From Chrysaora quinquecirrha (lineage: Eukaryota; Cnidaria; Scyphozoa; Semaeostomeae; Pelagiidae), in assembly GCA_014526335.1 (NCBI GenBank), contig JACTAT010000051.1:2766411-2830410 (forward strand): DNA of 64,000 bases. The letters run 5' to 3'. Under the pieces are notes generated by a model that saw nothing but the letters and a program-made list of their open reading frames with translations, was not told the DNA's origin and did no database searches. The stretch's first letter is position 1; the number at the start of each line of letters is the position of its first letter. The position numbers and the translations under genes are program-made. Shown piece after piece: positions 31,730-44,802 of the stretch.

Positions 31730-34700
31730 ATGCAAGGGTTTAGTGAAGTCAATCAATATCCTCCAGAGAGGCTAACCGTATCTCTTAAAGTCAATTCAAA
31801 AGCCAAAATGCCAATTGGTAATTCATCAATGTATTCTCTGGAACAAATTAACCTCCTGTATAAGAAAAGACCTTTGGAAGATGAATGTTTGGCTTATGAC
31901 AATGGAAGGAATAAGGTTGTATCTTCATCAAGACCAAAGACTTTGAGAGGAAAAGAGATTGATTATGAAGGAAATGGGAAGAGACAGTTTCATGATGACA
32001 GTGTTGAATATAAGAAACTCTCAAAGCTTTGTCAAGAACACTTAAATATGACAGCTGAACACAATTTCAAGAGATCAAGATTCAGAGGATCTAATACACA
32101 GACTTCTAGCATTTTCGCTAGAGAAAGCATCAGTCAATCCAGAATTCTGGAACCAAAAAATAATTTCATTGGAGATAACAATTCTTTAGGAAATTCACAA
32201 AGTATAAGCAAGTTATTAAAGAAGCATTCTACTTTGCTTAAAACCATAAAACATTGTAGGAACAATCTAGATAAAAGTATTGATGATTTTTCTAGAAGAA
32301 ATTATGAAAACAGCTACTTAACTGCAATGGAGAAAATTGCAACTATAGAGAAAAGCATGAAAGATCTTGGCTACATTGGGATGCAGGAACAAACAAGGAC
32401 AGGAAATGATGAGTCAAGAATTGACCATAATACATCAAAATCACTTTTGCAGTATGATGCATTTTTAAACCATTATCAAATGACATCACCTGGAAAGAAA
32501 AGCAGCTCTAGATCTGGAAGGCTTCAGGGAGAGAAACCCAGTTACCTCTCAAAGCAATCTATTCAGGCATCTCCAACCCAGAGTACTTTAGCATCCCACC
32601 AAACAAGAGACAAAACCAAAGACAGAACCTTAACAGGTCATTATCAAAACAAATTAAAAATGAATTCAGAAGAGCAGATTCAATTTCCAAAGTCAGTGAC
32701 TAAAATTATAAAGAACAATGAGCCTTTATATCATAGTAGTTCAAACATTTTATCTGGTTTATTTTCAAGAGAGTCACATCATTTGCCTGTTAAAGAAAAA
32801 GCAAAAATTGTCCCTCAACAAGCACACAAATTAAACTCAATTGCAAAAGGTCCTATGTATGATGAGCATCATATTAGAAGAAAAGAAGCCAAACTGTCTG
32901 AAGGCTTCATGCAACAATCTATTAAGTCTTTAGCAGATGAAACAAAACCAAACAAGAAAGAAATCCTCACCTTTGCAGTACATCTTCGTAAGCAATACAT
33001 GCATTGTCAAAAGAAAATTAAACACTATAGAAGAAAATTAGCAGACAAAATTGCAACAAAAGAACTAAGGAGAAAATTGAAAATGATTATTTCAATACCC
33101 AAATCAAAACAGAGAATATACGTCATCACTTAAGAATGTTAGCAGAGAAACTTGGTTGCAGTTTGACGAAATTCTTCAACATATTGAAAATAGATCAAGA
33201 CAATCTTGGTACATCAGCAAGCAATCTAAGTGATGGTTATGAAAACGATGATAATATTGATCAGTTTTTGAGGAACAATCTCAGCATTTTATCAGATACT
33301 ACTGAAAGTATCGGAGGTTCTGTATTTAGTAATCAGTTTGAAAATTTATCTAATGATGGAATCAGTGAAGGAAACAAATATCTTCATAAGGATCATAGTG
33401 GCCTAAGTTTCGAATCTGATGAGAACTACGATAAAGGAGGTTCTCAAATTACCAAAGTCCTGATGGGAGTATTCAAAGCTTAAACGAAAACAAAAGGAAC
33501 GAAAGAATTAATAAACGAATAAATTTGAAGAGCACTGGAGTGCAAACTGACGATAATAGCTACTTCAAGCAAGAAAATAATGAGTTCTTTCTTAATGATA
33601 TTGACAGTTTAGTAGAAAATGAAAGAGTTACAGACTTAAATGTTAAAAGACCCGAGGAGCTAGAGGAAAAAGTAAGTCTCGAAGTAAGTTTGCTCAGAAT
33701 CTCAAAATTCAATCTTTTAGTCATTATGCATATATGCTTTTACTAGCAGCAATAGAACCATTAAACTAAACTTTTCTTTTCTTTGCAGCTTCTTGAAGAT
33801 GTTGAAACGTCTTACTTGCAATCACCGAGTGAGTTTGAAAACCTCGAGAAACTACGAAACAAGCGACTGGCGTTCTTTCGAAAGAACTACCTTAATCCTA
33901 GCAAAGAAGATTTAGTTGAGAGGCAAGAACTCGAGGAAATGAATTCGACTTCTTTTGATTATAAAGAAGATGCCAACTTGGAGATTTATAAGTCTGAAAT
34001 TTCAGTCAATGACTCTGATCTTTTATTACCGTTAGTGCCACGAGATAGAAAAGTCAACGAATTCATTGACACTGGCTCTGATTCCGAATACGGTTCAGAA
34101 TTCAGTAGAAATCCAGTCATATATGACGTAGCGGATGTTAAGTCACAAAATTCAGAAGATGATATCTTATATGAAAGGGAATTAAGAAAACGTTTGCTTG
34201 AACCAATGAAGGGAGATATTGATAAGAATAACAACGACTGGTACGAAGATCTCAATGATGTTGAAGACGAAATTAACGTGAAATTGTATGATGTGGATGA
34301 TTTGGAATCAAAAGAAATTGACAACAATGAAAGGATGGAATTGTCTAATCTGCCACTGAGAGGAGAAGTTGATTATGCTTATTCAGAATCTGCCCCCTCG
34401 ATATCGAGAGGAATCCTAAGCGAAATGGATGACAACGACGCGGAATCTGGTGTTAAATCCAGATCTAGTCCCAGCAAAGGATTTTCTAATGAATCCAAAA
34501 CGAAGCAGTGTCTCACTTCCAGTGATCTTGATGCAACAAACAACCCAGCAAATAGTTACAAGAGTATTCTTGATATAGATTATGAAACGTTGTTTACAGA
34601 TTCACAACCGGTATTTGAAGTTGAAAACAGCAAAGAGCAAGTCGAATTGGTAAACACCGATTCAAACAATGATGTTCAATTATTATTGAATTCTGATGGC

Positions 34701-37700
34701 GGCGAGGTCGAGACACAGACGAAAATAGTAGAGGAAGGAAATTTGCCGTTGGATTCAACGCTAGGAGCTGTTACTCCAATTGCATTTCCAGAGGAGAAGA
34801 TAGGACGGGCAATCGAGGAGCCAGAAATTAAAGCTTCACAAGTATTTGAGGAACAGGCTGCATTTTTAGACGAGAAAAGGTTCTTAAATTTTGACAACAA
34901 GAGTGACCAGGGAGTATGTTTTGACGAAAGTTTACAAGACTTTGACGAGAAACTATTGGAAGTAGATAAGGATACAGTTGACACAAAATTTACAGTCCCA
35001 AACTTGAAAGATTCTATTATGCATAACCTGATCAAGGATGAAGATTCAGAGAAGTATTTAGACTTTGTTCTTGCTGATGATGAGGAAGGCTTGGCTGAGT
35101 TTGCTGAGACTTTTGGGAAAGAAGCTGAAAACGAAAGGCAAAGATTAGTATGTTTAGAGGAAGAATCTAGTGCGAAGGAAGAACGTAAAGAGCAGGAAGG
35201 AACTCAACAGCTGGAAGAAATGAGTCAACAAGTTGAGACGATGTATTTAGAGGAAGACTTTATTGGACAGGAACCTCAAGAGGAGGAAGGGACTCAGGAG
35301 CTGGAAGAAATGAGTCCAAGGGAAGAGATGATATATTTAGGACAAGACTTTAGTGGAAAGGTAGAACCTAAAGAGGAGGAAGAAGCTCAACAGCTGGAAG
35401 TACTAAGTCCACGAGTAGAGATGATGCCAACTGAAGGCAGTCTTGCTTTATCTTTGCAACAGAGTCTTGATTTGCTCGATGAGTTGGAAGCGTATGAAGC
35501 AAAAGAAATCGATGACAATGAAACTGAAGTAGGAATTAGCGAATTTGACCAGGATGAAAGTAAAGGCATGCCAGATGAAATGGTACCATGTGAAGCGGAT
35601 AACATGATGGATCGTTATGGGAAGAATGAAGACCTACAAGGCGAATCAACAGAAAAAGAGTTGGAATATCAGGGAATACTCGATTTCAGTGACGAAGAGG
35701 AAGAAATTAACGTAAAATTATATGATGTTGATGATCTGGAAGAGCTGAGTACTGAAGCTGATGAATTAACTTCGCATAATAATATTTTGACATCAGAACT
35801 GCAGAGCCTAACAGCTGATGTTCCAGAAAACATGCTAGACAAATTAGAAATCGACGAAAATGTTACGAAAGAATTTGATGAACCTTTAGTGTACAGTGAT
35901 CAGCAATCTGGTGTGAATGCACTAGAATTTGAAGAGCTAGACTTCGAGACTGACGTTTTACTAGAAAATACAAGTTTCGGAGACAAACAAGACTCAGACA
36001 CTGACACTTCAGATAATTCAGTATGTAGTATTTTAAGATCTCCTCTTAAAAATGCAACCAACGAAGAAATAAATCATGTTAATCTAGAAGATGAAGCTCT
36101 CGAGGAATCACCGGAAAATTTTGTAGATAATAAAGATGGTGTGTGTGCGAGTCTTCCAAACGAGGAATCAGAAATAAGAGAAGCTATTGAAAACGAAGAA
36201 GAATCCATTAAGTATGGAGAAGAAGGCATTTTTGCTGAAGTTGAATCTTCCAAATTAGAAGAGAATCCAAAGGTTGAACATGAAGGGATCCCTCAGCAGG
36301 ACTCATTTAATGATGAGTCTACCTTACATATCAATACTGAAGAAAGGGATGTAATCTCACTTGATTTTAGCAAAGAAGGTGGAAATATGGATAACAGCAT
36401 TTTACGAGAACATGACGTTTTAAACGCAGAGAGATCCAAAGACAATAAACCTCAACAAAGTCTTGATCAATTTCATGACATTATACCTAATGAGGAGGTA
36501 TTAAATCCTTTTGTGATAAGCTCAGAATTTCTGGACAGCGATACTGAAGGATTAGGTTCGGAAGAACAGAAATTGCTAGAGGAGATCATTCTGCAGAACC
36601 AGAGCATCCAGAGACTTTACATGACTTTTCAGAAGTTCTACCTGACAAGGAAATGCTAAATGATTTTGATACGTCATTCAAATTTGAAGCTGAATTGAAC
36701 GATGCCAGTGAAATTGATCCAGAGAAAGACTGGATTGATCCTCATGTTTTAGGAGATACAATAGATGACAATGAGCCAACAGGCATTGTTAACGCAGCAG
36801 TAGTCGAAGAGCTTGAAAATGAAAATATAAACAAGAAAGAGAACATCCCACCAAGGCCAGCGAGTGATCTAAGAGAAGAATATCAAGCTAGACTGGATCT
36901 TCTTAGTCTTCCAGCTGATCTATGTGACAATCTTCCTTTGAAGTTGCCATCATTGTCTTCAAGTGATTCTGAAGATCTTTTCTTGAAATTCCAAGAAGAG
37001 GAAGATGAAAATAAGGATGATGCTTCATCGGATGGAACTCTCTCTGACCGTAGTCTCTCGGATTCTGAGCCGGAAATTCAGTTTGGCCCTGGATACTTGT
37101 CTCAAAAACAAACTGAAGTTGAGGGTGCTAATGCTGGGGCTATTCCTGTTCTTTCTGAATCCGAGGAACAGTCAAGTCCTGAAAATCTGTCTGAAAAATC
37201 GATAGAAGGAGATTTAATTGAGATTTCTGATGTTGACGTGCAACAAGTCAATCCTATACCAGTAGCGGAAGGGTTCAAAGAAAATGAAATGGCTCCTGGT
37301 GACGAATCCGAAGGTAATGAAAGCCCTAATCATGTATTTGAGAATCAATGGTTTGAAAGTGTGAATCTTGAAAGTAAACAAGCTGAAAAACGGACTAGTT
37401 CCGTTGAAAAACGCCAGCAGTCGCCAGAGAAAGACGATGAACGTTACCCAGAGTTGCCAAAAGAAACAAATCAAGTAGATGGGGGAAGGGAAACTCTAAA
37501 GGAGCCTAATCAAGGAGAGGAAAATTTTCTAGAAATCAAACAAAGAGAGAAAGAACAATTAGAGGAAATGTTTGGAATCGAGGATTTCTCAGAAATCAGT
37601 TCATGTGAAACTTCCTTCCGGGAATTAAATGAAGAAGATCAAAATCGCAGTCTAGCAGGAAGGAAGATTTGACTGAGACCAAGCTGCGCCATGATGGTGA

Positions 37701-40700
37701 TCAAGTTGACGTGGCTGATGGTTGCAGTCAGGATAGAAGTGGTCACAATAAGCAAATTATAAATGCTTCTGAAAACGATATACGTGTTGTTGAAGAGGAC
37801 CGTGAGGCTAATAATAGCTCGGAAGAATATTCAACGAAATATGCTACACATGACAGGTTAATTGACGTACTGAATGAGATCGAGATAACTACAAAAGAGA
37901 CAGGATCTCTGATGGAAGATGCAGAGTTGGAAGAGTTTGAAGAGTTCGAATTGATGTTTGAGAATGAAACTGAAGAACCTGAGAATATCGATTCTTCTGC
38001 TGATGGACGAGAAATTGAACAGAAGATAAAAACTGCAGATGAAGAGGAAGGCGGGAAAAAGTATGAAAGGTTGGAAGAATTTCCTGTGATGTTTGAGAAC
38101 GAAGGCGAAGAATCTAAGAGTATTGTTTATTCTTCTACGGATGGGCATAATATTGAAGATAAAATGAGAACTACAGAAGACGAAGGAAATGGGGAAAAAC
38201 ATGAAATGTTGGAAGAATTGTATCTGATGTTTGAGAATGCAGCTGAAGAATCTGAGACTACTTTTCATTCTTCTTCTATTGCTCAAGAAATTGAAGATAC
38301 CATGACATTAGCAGGCGAAGGAGATAAAGGAGATTTGGAAAGGGAAGAAGAAAATGAAAAGAAGAATACAGAAATCGAAAATGAAGAGCAAAAAGAAATT
38401 AAATATGAGAAAGAGTGTTCGGAAAAAGAAGAAGGGAATATAAAACAAGGAAGAGAAGAAGATGGAATGGAAGAAAGGAGAACAGAAAATCAAGATAACA
38501 ATGATGTTACCAAGGAAGATGTCTCTAATCAGAGTAGGGAAGGGAAGAAAGCTATCATGAAAAAGAAACGAGAACAAGTCAGGCTAACAAAGAAACGATG
38601 GATATCATGACGGATGAACAAAATATCATCGGCGGTTATAGAACTGATATTCAAGAGAATCATGAGGAATGCCAACCTAACGTCATAACAGCCAAAGCCG
38701 AATTCGTGGATTCGAAATCTTCGAGTCTAAATGAACAGAAAGGTGCAGGGCTTATTGGCAACTTCTCGCGAAACAATGCAACACTGGAATTCGACACACG
38801 TGTACCAGAATCTGATGTTACGTATACTCAAGAAACAAACTCGGAGAAACTGACTGACATTGAAGATAAAACATCCCGCTGTGAAGTTCAACAATCAACA
38901 CCAAGTTCAAGCCAGGTACGCATAACATTTTCCTGTCCTACTTTTCTAGGCCTCATGTAGCTTCAGACAGTGAATGTTGATTCAGAGTCTTTCCTTAGAT
39001 AAGACCCTTTGCTCAATAAGGTTTTGCGGAAGGTTGTTGGGCAGCGATTTATCTAATATTGACGTGCAGTTTTTATCCCCTCACTGATATTTTAGCCCAA
39101 ATGCCGACGCATTCATTTGCCGTCCTGTATAGACTGTGGAAAGGAAGGTGAAGGTTAAGGTAAAATGGTGATTTAGCGCCAGTCTCTATGATCTCAGTAG
39201 TAGGTTGACTAATCGAGTCCTGGACCTTGGCTGTGACGCTACCATGGCTGGACTTGAACCCTGACCTCACTGAGCTCCTGACACCACGAGTCAGCTGGTT
39301 TACACCATGACGCCACAGCACCTTCAAGCCACAGCACTGTGGAATTGAATCAAACGCGGTACAAAACCAAACTCAAACCCCTCGATCTTCAGTCTAAAAC
39401 CATAAACTTCATAGGTCTCCCTGCTTACTGCATCCTGATACAGCGCTCACAACAGTATAAACAATTGTAAAGAGACACGTACACTGCATGTGCTTATGCT
39501 CATTCACATTCTAGTCTGTCTTTTTCAGATAACTGATTTCGCTACACCAGTTGTTATTGACAATGGCTCTGGTTACACAAAAGCTGGCCTCTCTTCCAAT
39601 GCAACGCCGTCTATCGTCATCCCAGCAATTATCGGAAAACCCCATTACGAGGTTTGTTTCCGGCGATAAATTTTGTGAATAGTTGACCAACTAAACATAG
39701 ACTTATTACTCGAGTCTTAGTTATCGCTCATCAGACCGAGACTAATACCAAACCGAGGTCGCTCAAACTATTTTGAGTAGTTTGAGCGTCCTAGCATTTA
39801 TTTCAATAGCGATAACTACGACTCAGGTAATCAGTCTGATAAACTGAACAACTAAATTGACGATTTTTATGCAAATTCATACTTGCCTTAATATATCTGC
39901 CATCTCAATGAATTTTAGAATTAACAGAGTGATTTCGTTTGCAGCAAATTATGCATGATCCTAACACCAAAGAATTCTATGTTGGAGAAGAGGCTGAACG
40001 ATATCGAGGCGTGTTGAAGCTCTCTTATCCTCTAGAACATGGTATTGTCACAGACTGGGATGACCTGGAAAAAGTACGTTCTATTATTGAACAAATTAAT
40101 AAATTCTGTCTATTGATAAACACATCACCCGTAAAATCTGATGATGCTCACTGAAATTACCTAAAAGTTGCAAAGAATCAGGGGGTCAACATTTTCGCTA
40201 AGTTCTTTGGTATCCAGTTCAATCAAAATTAAGGGAAAATAAGTGTAGACAGAAAGAGCTTGACTCTTCAACAAATTTCTGTGGTTATCTCGCTGTATCT
40301 AATGGGCTGGTTGGTGTTTAAAGATATCTAATGGGCGTAGTGCGATACTTTTGAAAAAGTTGAAAAAAATTTGCTTCACGCAAACAATAATGTTTGACTA
40401 GCATTGTTTTGCGACGTAGCAGAAAAAAGATATCTTATTTTCTTTGTAGCTTTGGGATCATGTTCTATTACACCAACTACGAATCGATCCATCTGAACAC
40501 CCTATGCTTCTAACAGAAGCCCCTCTAAATCCAAAGAAAAATCGTGAAAGGATGTTGGAAATAATGATGGAGACTTACCAAGTACCAGCATTCTATATTG
40601 CTATCCAAGCTGTCATGTCTTTATACGTCACTGGCAAAACCACAGGTAAACCAACATTGAATATTGGTTTCCATTTGGGGATTTCGTGTGGTTTAAAGGC

Positions 40701-42822
40701 ATTGATCATCAATATGGGGTCTACGTAGACCGTAGGTTCACAATTCGAGAAAGAATGGCTCTTTAAGTGATGTTCGGCAGCCATTTCGACTCATGCAAAG
40801 TCATTTTTGGGCACACTTTTGTGTAAGATAGACGGGTTCTCTTTGTGCTTCCTCCTTTTCTCAGAGTTAGAAGCGACTCGAAATGTAATAAAACCATTGA
40901 CCTTCCAAACAGTCGACTGTAGACGTAACTACTTTTTGGACTACTGGAGTTCCTCATCCAAGCAATTTAGCTCAATAGCAACAAAAAGACTTCGGTCTAG
41001 CTAAAAAGTCTGGCTAACAACAGACCGGTTTCGACGGATATCAGGGCTCATTGGTGCAGCCATATTGAAGACCTTAGGCCAGCGATAGTCGCCAGGAGCA
41101 AGGCCGTCAGTAGCATTGCTAACGAGCGATGGTAAGAGCAAAGCAGTACAGTGTAGATGCTGCTCTTAGGTTGGGATAATACTGTTTACGTCTCAGAGGC
41201 GGCTTGCGTTGTTTGCTTCAAATTTCATTGTCGGAGAAAAATATATTTCTTCGTTCCGTCTTAGGTATCGTTCTGGACAGTGGAGATGGCGTGACACATA
41301 TTGTCCCGGTGTATGATGGGTATTCATTGCCCCACGCAACAGAAAGAATGGACGTAGCTGGAAGAGACTTGACTGAGTATCTAATGAGGATTTTCATGGA
41401 ACGAGGCTACTCGTTTACAACATCAGCCGAAAAAGAGATTTGTAAAGATATCAAAGAAAAGCTGTGCTTTGTTGCTCAAGATTTCGATGAATCAATCGCT
41501 GACTTTCAATCAAGTTCGGATAAAACAAAATCTTATATGGTACGAATTTTGCTGCCATTTTATTTTCTTATTTTGTGTTCTGAATGCATAGCTTGTAATC
41601 TCTCGCAAGAGTGTAATATTTAACAGCCTTACATGTCTTTTATTTTTTAAAGAACCCAGCACGAGGTCTATAGTTCCTGAAGTTTCTTATTTTTGGACCT
41701 CCTTTGATTAAATTGTGGTACCATGTGAATCTAGGCAAAATCTAAGTTGCAGTCGATCACCCTCTAATAAGATCATTTTTTGTCTATTTTAGTTGCCGGA
41801 TGGTCAAGTCATAAGAGTCGGAAACGAGCAATTTCGTTGCCCTGAAATTCTTTTTCAGCCAAGTTTAATCGGAAGAGACATTCCTGGCGTACATGAATAT
41901 CTTTACAAAAGCATTCAAAGATGTGACGTCGATCTTCGATCTGAACTCTACTCAAACATCGTACTATCTGGTAAGACAAGAATCTTTCTTTTCAAACATA
42001 CTTAATAAGGCTGTTGTTATTATTAACAGACAGCTAACATTCGATACATGTATTGTAGGGTCCTTGGTACTAGGTTGAATTAAAAGACACCATGACTTAT
42101 ATTGAGGGTAATGTCCTTATGGATCTATATAAGAGCTTTGTCAGATAGTTGCTTGAGATAGGCTCCAGGTAGCAAACTTAAGAAAGTTTTAGGTAAAGCC
42201 AATGTCCAGACTGTACATAAGAAAGCATGTTTATTCGCGAAAACTCTAGATGCAAAAGATGTGATAGCTTGACAGGGAAGTTTGAACAATAACATTTAAA
42301 GCATGAAATATAATCTTTAGTTTACCGTTCTCATTAAAATGTTATCGGAAGCATCAGGAGAGAACAGTGAGTCTTAAAGCGTTAAGATTTGAAAACAGCC
42401 AACGCGATACTAGCGAAAAACTGAGTTACAAATAATATGACTAATCTTCTGTCTGTAACGATCCCGTTCCGCTTTCTGCCGGTCTCATTACAATGATATG
42501 GTTTCAAAAGTTTTCATTTGACAGCGTTTTGGGTTTACAGTGCCTCAAAGACAGTAATAGATCTAATACATTCTTATTTTGCATTTTAGGCGGCACAACA
42601 TTGCTTGAAGGCATAGACGAGCGATTGAAGATAGAATTAAGTCGACTGAGCCCAGTAAAGATGAACGAAATCACGAAAATCCGCAGTCTTGCCGCGCGGA
42701 GATTCTCTGTTTGGTGCGGAGCCGCAGCATTGGCAAGTATGTCTACATTTTCTCGCATGTGGATAACAGCGGAAGATTATTATGACTGTGGTGTTGATAT
42801 TGTTCACAGGAAATGTTTCTGA
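31730..42822 (+). CDS. Giant acidic protein fused to an actin domain
   Basis: N-terminal part: exons 31730-33671 and 33789-38915. C-terminal part: 39529-39651, 39945-40073, 40450-40645, 41265-41539, 41793-41970 and 42590-42822. Phases match across every junction; with five single missing bases (near 33075, 33450, 36585, 37645 and 38555) the product is about 2,735 residues. The first about 500 residues are basic and Ser/Lys/Gln-rich with a coiled-coil-like end. The next about 1,850 are very acidic and probably disordered, with repeats: [13 protein letters not shown] twice (near 34270 and 35705), three units around QQLEEMS...E..YL..DF (35200-35440), and three about 47-residue units with MFEN and EEF/EEL (37930-38250). 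The last 377 residues are a full actin fold: [75 protein letters not shown] and the exact actin end VHRKCF. The D-loop is diverged and the residue matching actin Gln137 is Glu. No domain recognised in the N-terminal part. Confidence 0.85.
39140..39335 (-). mobile_element. tRNA-derived SINE
   Basis: On the minus strand the head has a box A-like GTGGCGTCATGGTGTAAACC and a consensus box B, GGTTCAAGTCC. The body CTCGATTAGTCAACCTACTAC ... GACTGGCGCTAAATCACC matches the truncated copy at 15735-15870. Lies in the intron joining the acidic and actin parts of the fusion gene. Confidence 0.75.
39697..39838. mobile_element. Short MITE, TIR AGACTTATTAC..GAGTC
   Basis: AGACTTATTACTCGAGTCTT ... AGTTATCGCT on the left; AGCGATAACTACGACTCAGG ... 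AATCAGTCT on the right is its inverse complement with few mismatches. Members or solo ends of the family are at 19121-19175, 54140-54311, 55031-55105 and 62706-62815. Confidence 0.8.
41645..41725. repeat. Dispersed repeat, GAACC..AGTTCC..AAGTT type
   Basis: The about 80-bp block containing AAAGAACCCAGCACGAGGTC and GTTTCTTATTTTTGGACCTC matches 52836-52920 with scattered changes. Both are intronic (actin fusion; ADAMTS-like). Probably ends of an unclassified element. Confidence 0.55.
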
Positions 42823-43643
42823 TTGGCTATTTTCATTTTACTTGCTGATTGGTTGTCTGAATTACAGACTGATTGCTGATTGGCTACTTCAATTTGTTCC
42901 CTGATTGGTTTCCTTAATGGTGGACTAGTTCCTTATTGGCCAATTTAGATTCCTCCCCTGTATAGTTTGGATTTGGGAACATTTTAAAAGACTTATGAAA
43001 ATACTATAATAAGGTGTAACATTTGAATTTATTCTTTCACTAATTTCAATTAATGATATCAATTTTATAAATGCTTTTCTTAGGAGGGTAAATATATTTA
43101 TTGTATCCAGAAGAATAAAGCTGGTAAATTTATTTAATAATCAAATTAAGTTAGTTTAGTTTTTCTAGACTGATAAGAACAATGTTTTAAATATTAATTT
43201 TTTTTATTGTCTGATAATACTATTGACTGAAATACCTTGCTGCTGTTTTTCATTGCATCTTTCTTATAATTGTGAGAAGAATGGCATTGGCAGTTCCAAA
43301 TTATAGGGGCTTCTTCTTCTTCATATTGGTAAAGAAACGAAAACCAAGTAGGAGGGGGGGACAGAAAGGGCTCAAGTTCCCAAAATTTTTGAAAGATTGA
43401 TAATTGCCCTTTTGACATCTAAAATTTTTCTCTTTCAAGACATAACTTCTTATTTGCTTAATGTTTCATTTCTCTGGAATGCTTCTATTGTCTCTGCATA
43501 CTGCATTTTGATCATAAGCAAAAATCCACATTATCCCAGTCAAATGTGTGTAAAATTAATATATGGATTGGAGATCAGTTAAAACTTAAATATATGTAGA
43601 TGTATGCAAAATATGGAAATGAGGACAGAATAAAATGATCACT
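42823..43643. other. Convergent 3' region, no gene seen
   Basis: Between the actin-fusion stop and the OPA3 stop. AT-rich. Near 42840-42930 GATTGGCT/TGATTGG is repeated several times. No ORF supported. Confidence 0.5.
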
Positions 43644-44472
43644 TTATTTATATGGTTTATTTGCTTGAGGTAATGCCCTTGTAAGCTCTCGTATCTGAGT
43701 TGCCTGTCTTTCAGTCTCAATACCTAAGTCATTTATCTGCTGTTGCAATGATATTAATTTTGCATTTTGTGTATCTTCCTTAGCTTGATCTTTCAACTGA
43801 GTTCGTTTCATTTCGGCCAATAAAATTGCAACTGCAATACTAAAAACTACAACCTCACCAAGAATATCAGCTGCAAGGTCAATAGCTGCTTTTTCACTTA
43901 AAGGTTTCACCTCCACACGGCCTTCGTATCCCATCTGCAACATTCTAAATCTCTGTTCCAAACTATTGTACTCTGTTGAAAAGAAATATACAAAAGAAAA
44001 GTTAATAATGATTGCATTGGTTGCTAATAGATAAATTAATGAGGGGCTGTTAACAATTAAGTTTCATAACATTGCTCTATGAAAAGAAAGAGCTTTGAAT
44101 CCAAGCCCACTGGATAGATGCATTGGATTGAATGGCAGGCATGGGGTGGGTAGGTACACCATACCACAGAATAAGTACACACAAATGGGTAAAAGGGGGC
44201 GTGGCAATTAGGGAGTGTGGCAGGTTTTCTGTTTAATTGCTAAAAAGGAAAAATTTTGGTTTCAGTTTCCAGGCGAATTGGTTTTGGTTTGCTTCATGAT
44301 TTAACGAGAGATAAATTCACTTGAACAAGGAGAGCTTACTTTGTGCAGGAAACAAAATGGCTGATCTGAAGATGCGGCTGTTTTTTGCTCCACGTTTAAC
44401 CAAATTTGCAACTGGCTTGGATGCCTGCTTTACAAGAAGAACACCAAGCTTGAAAAGTGGCAATGCAACCAT
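43644..44472 (-). CDS. OPA3: OPA3-like mitochondrial protein
   Basis: Mitochondrial membrane protein; human mutations cause optic atrophy with 3-methylglutaconic aciduria. Exons 44340-44472 and 43644-43972 total 462 nt, 153 residues, near the usual 150-180. The N-terminus MVALPLFKLGVLLVKQASKP, then VKRGAKNSRIF and FPAQ, match the family (LYLGIRQVSKP, EAARRSEFF, PPAQ). Next come LEQRFRMLQMGYEG, VKPLSEKAAIDLAADILGE, one hydrophobic segment (VVVFSIAVAILLAEM) and a Gln/Glu-rich coiled coil at the end. Signals: donor GTAAGC and acceptor TTTTCAACAG, phase 1. Starts 330 bp from SELENOW, head to head. Confidence 0.92.
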
Positions 44473-44802
44473 TTTTACATCTCAATTTCAACATTAAAAT
44501 CACGCATAAGCAAAGCAGTCTTCTTCTACTTTTGATCTTATGGTGAAACAATAAAATTGCAGCATTTTGGTGCAGCCTCTTTCTGGTGTTGATTTTCTTA
44601 TTTACTTCCTGTATGCTTCCAAATATGGCTTTCTATTGTCCAAATTAGCCAATCAGAATCGCCTCTATCTCTAGTCCATTGTCTCCTTCCCACAGCCAAG
44701 CGCAAGCCAAGCCAAATCGAAACCTCAACATCACGAACTCAGAATTGCCGGAGAAGTACTGCTGAACGGCATTTCATAAAATTAGGTATCAAACCAAACA
44801 AA
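44473..44802. promoter_or_regulatory. Compact divergent promoter, OPA3 / SELENOW
   Basis: Only 330 bp separate the two start codons. Repeats of CCAAGC/CAAGCCAAG near 44695-44715 and CCAAT-type boxes (AGCCAATCAG near 44646) are visible. Bidirectional use is inferred. Confidence 0.45.

Noticed and set aside
31730..38960. Six or seven separate acidic genes in different frames
   Set aside because: Successive open frames each begin where the previous one ends, coding composition continues on both sides, and every step is the same one-base shift. One interrupted gene explains this better.
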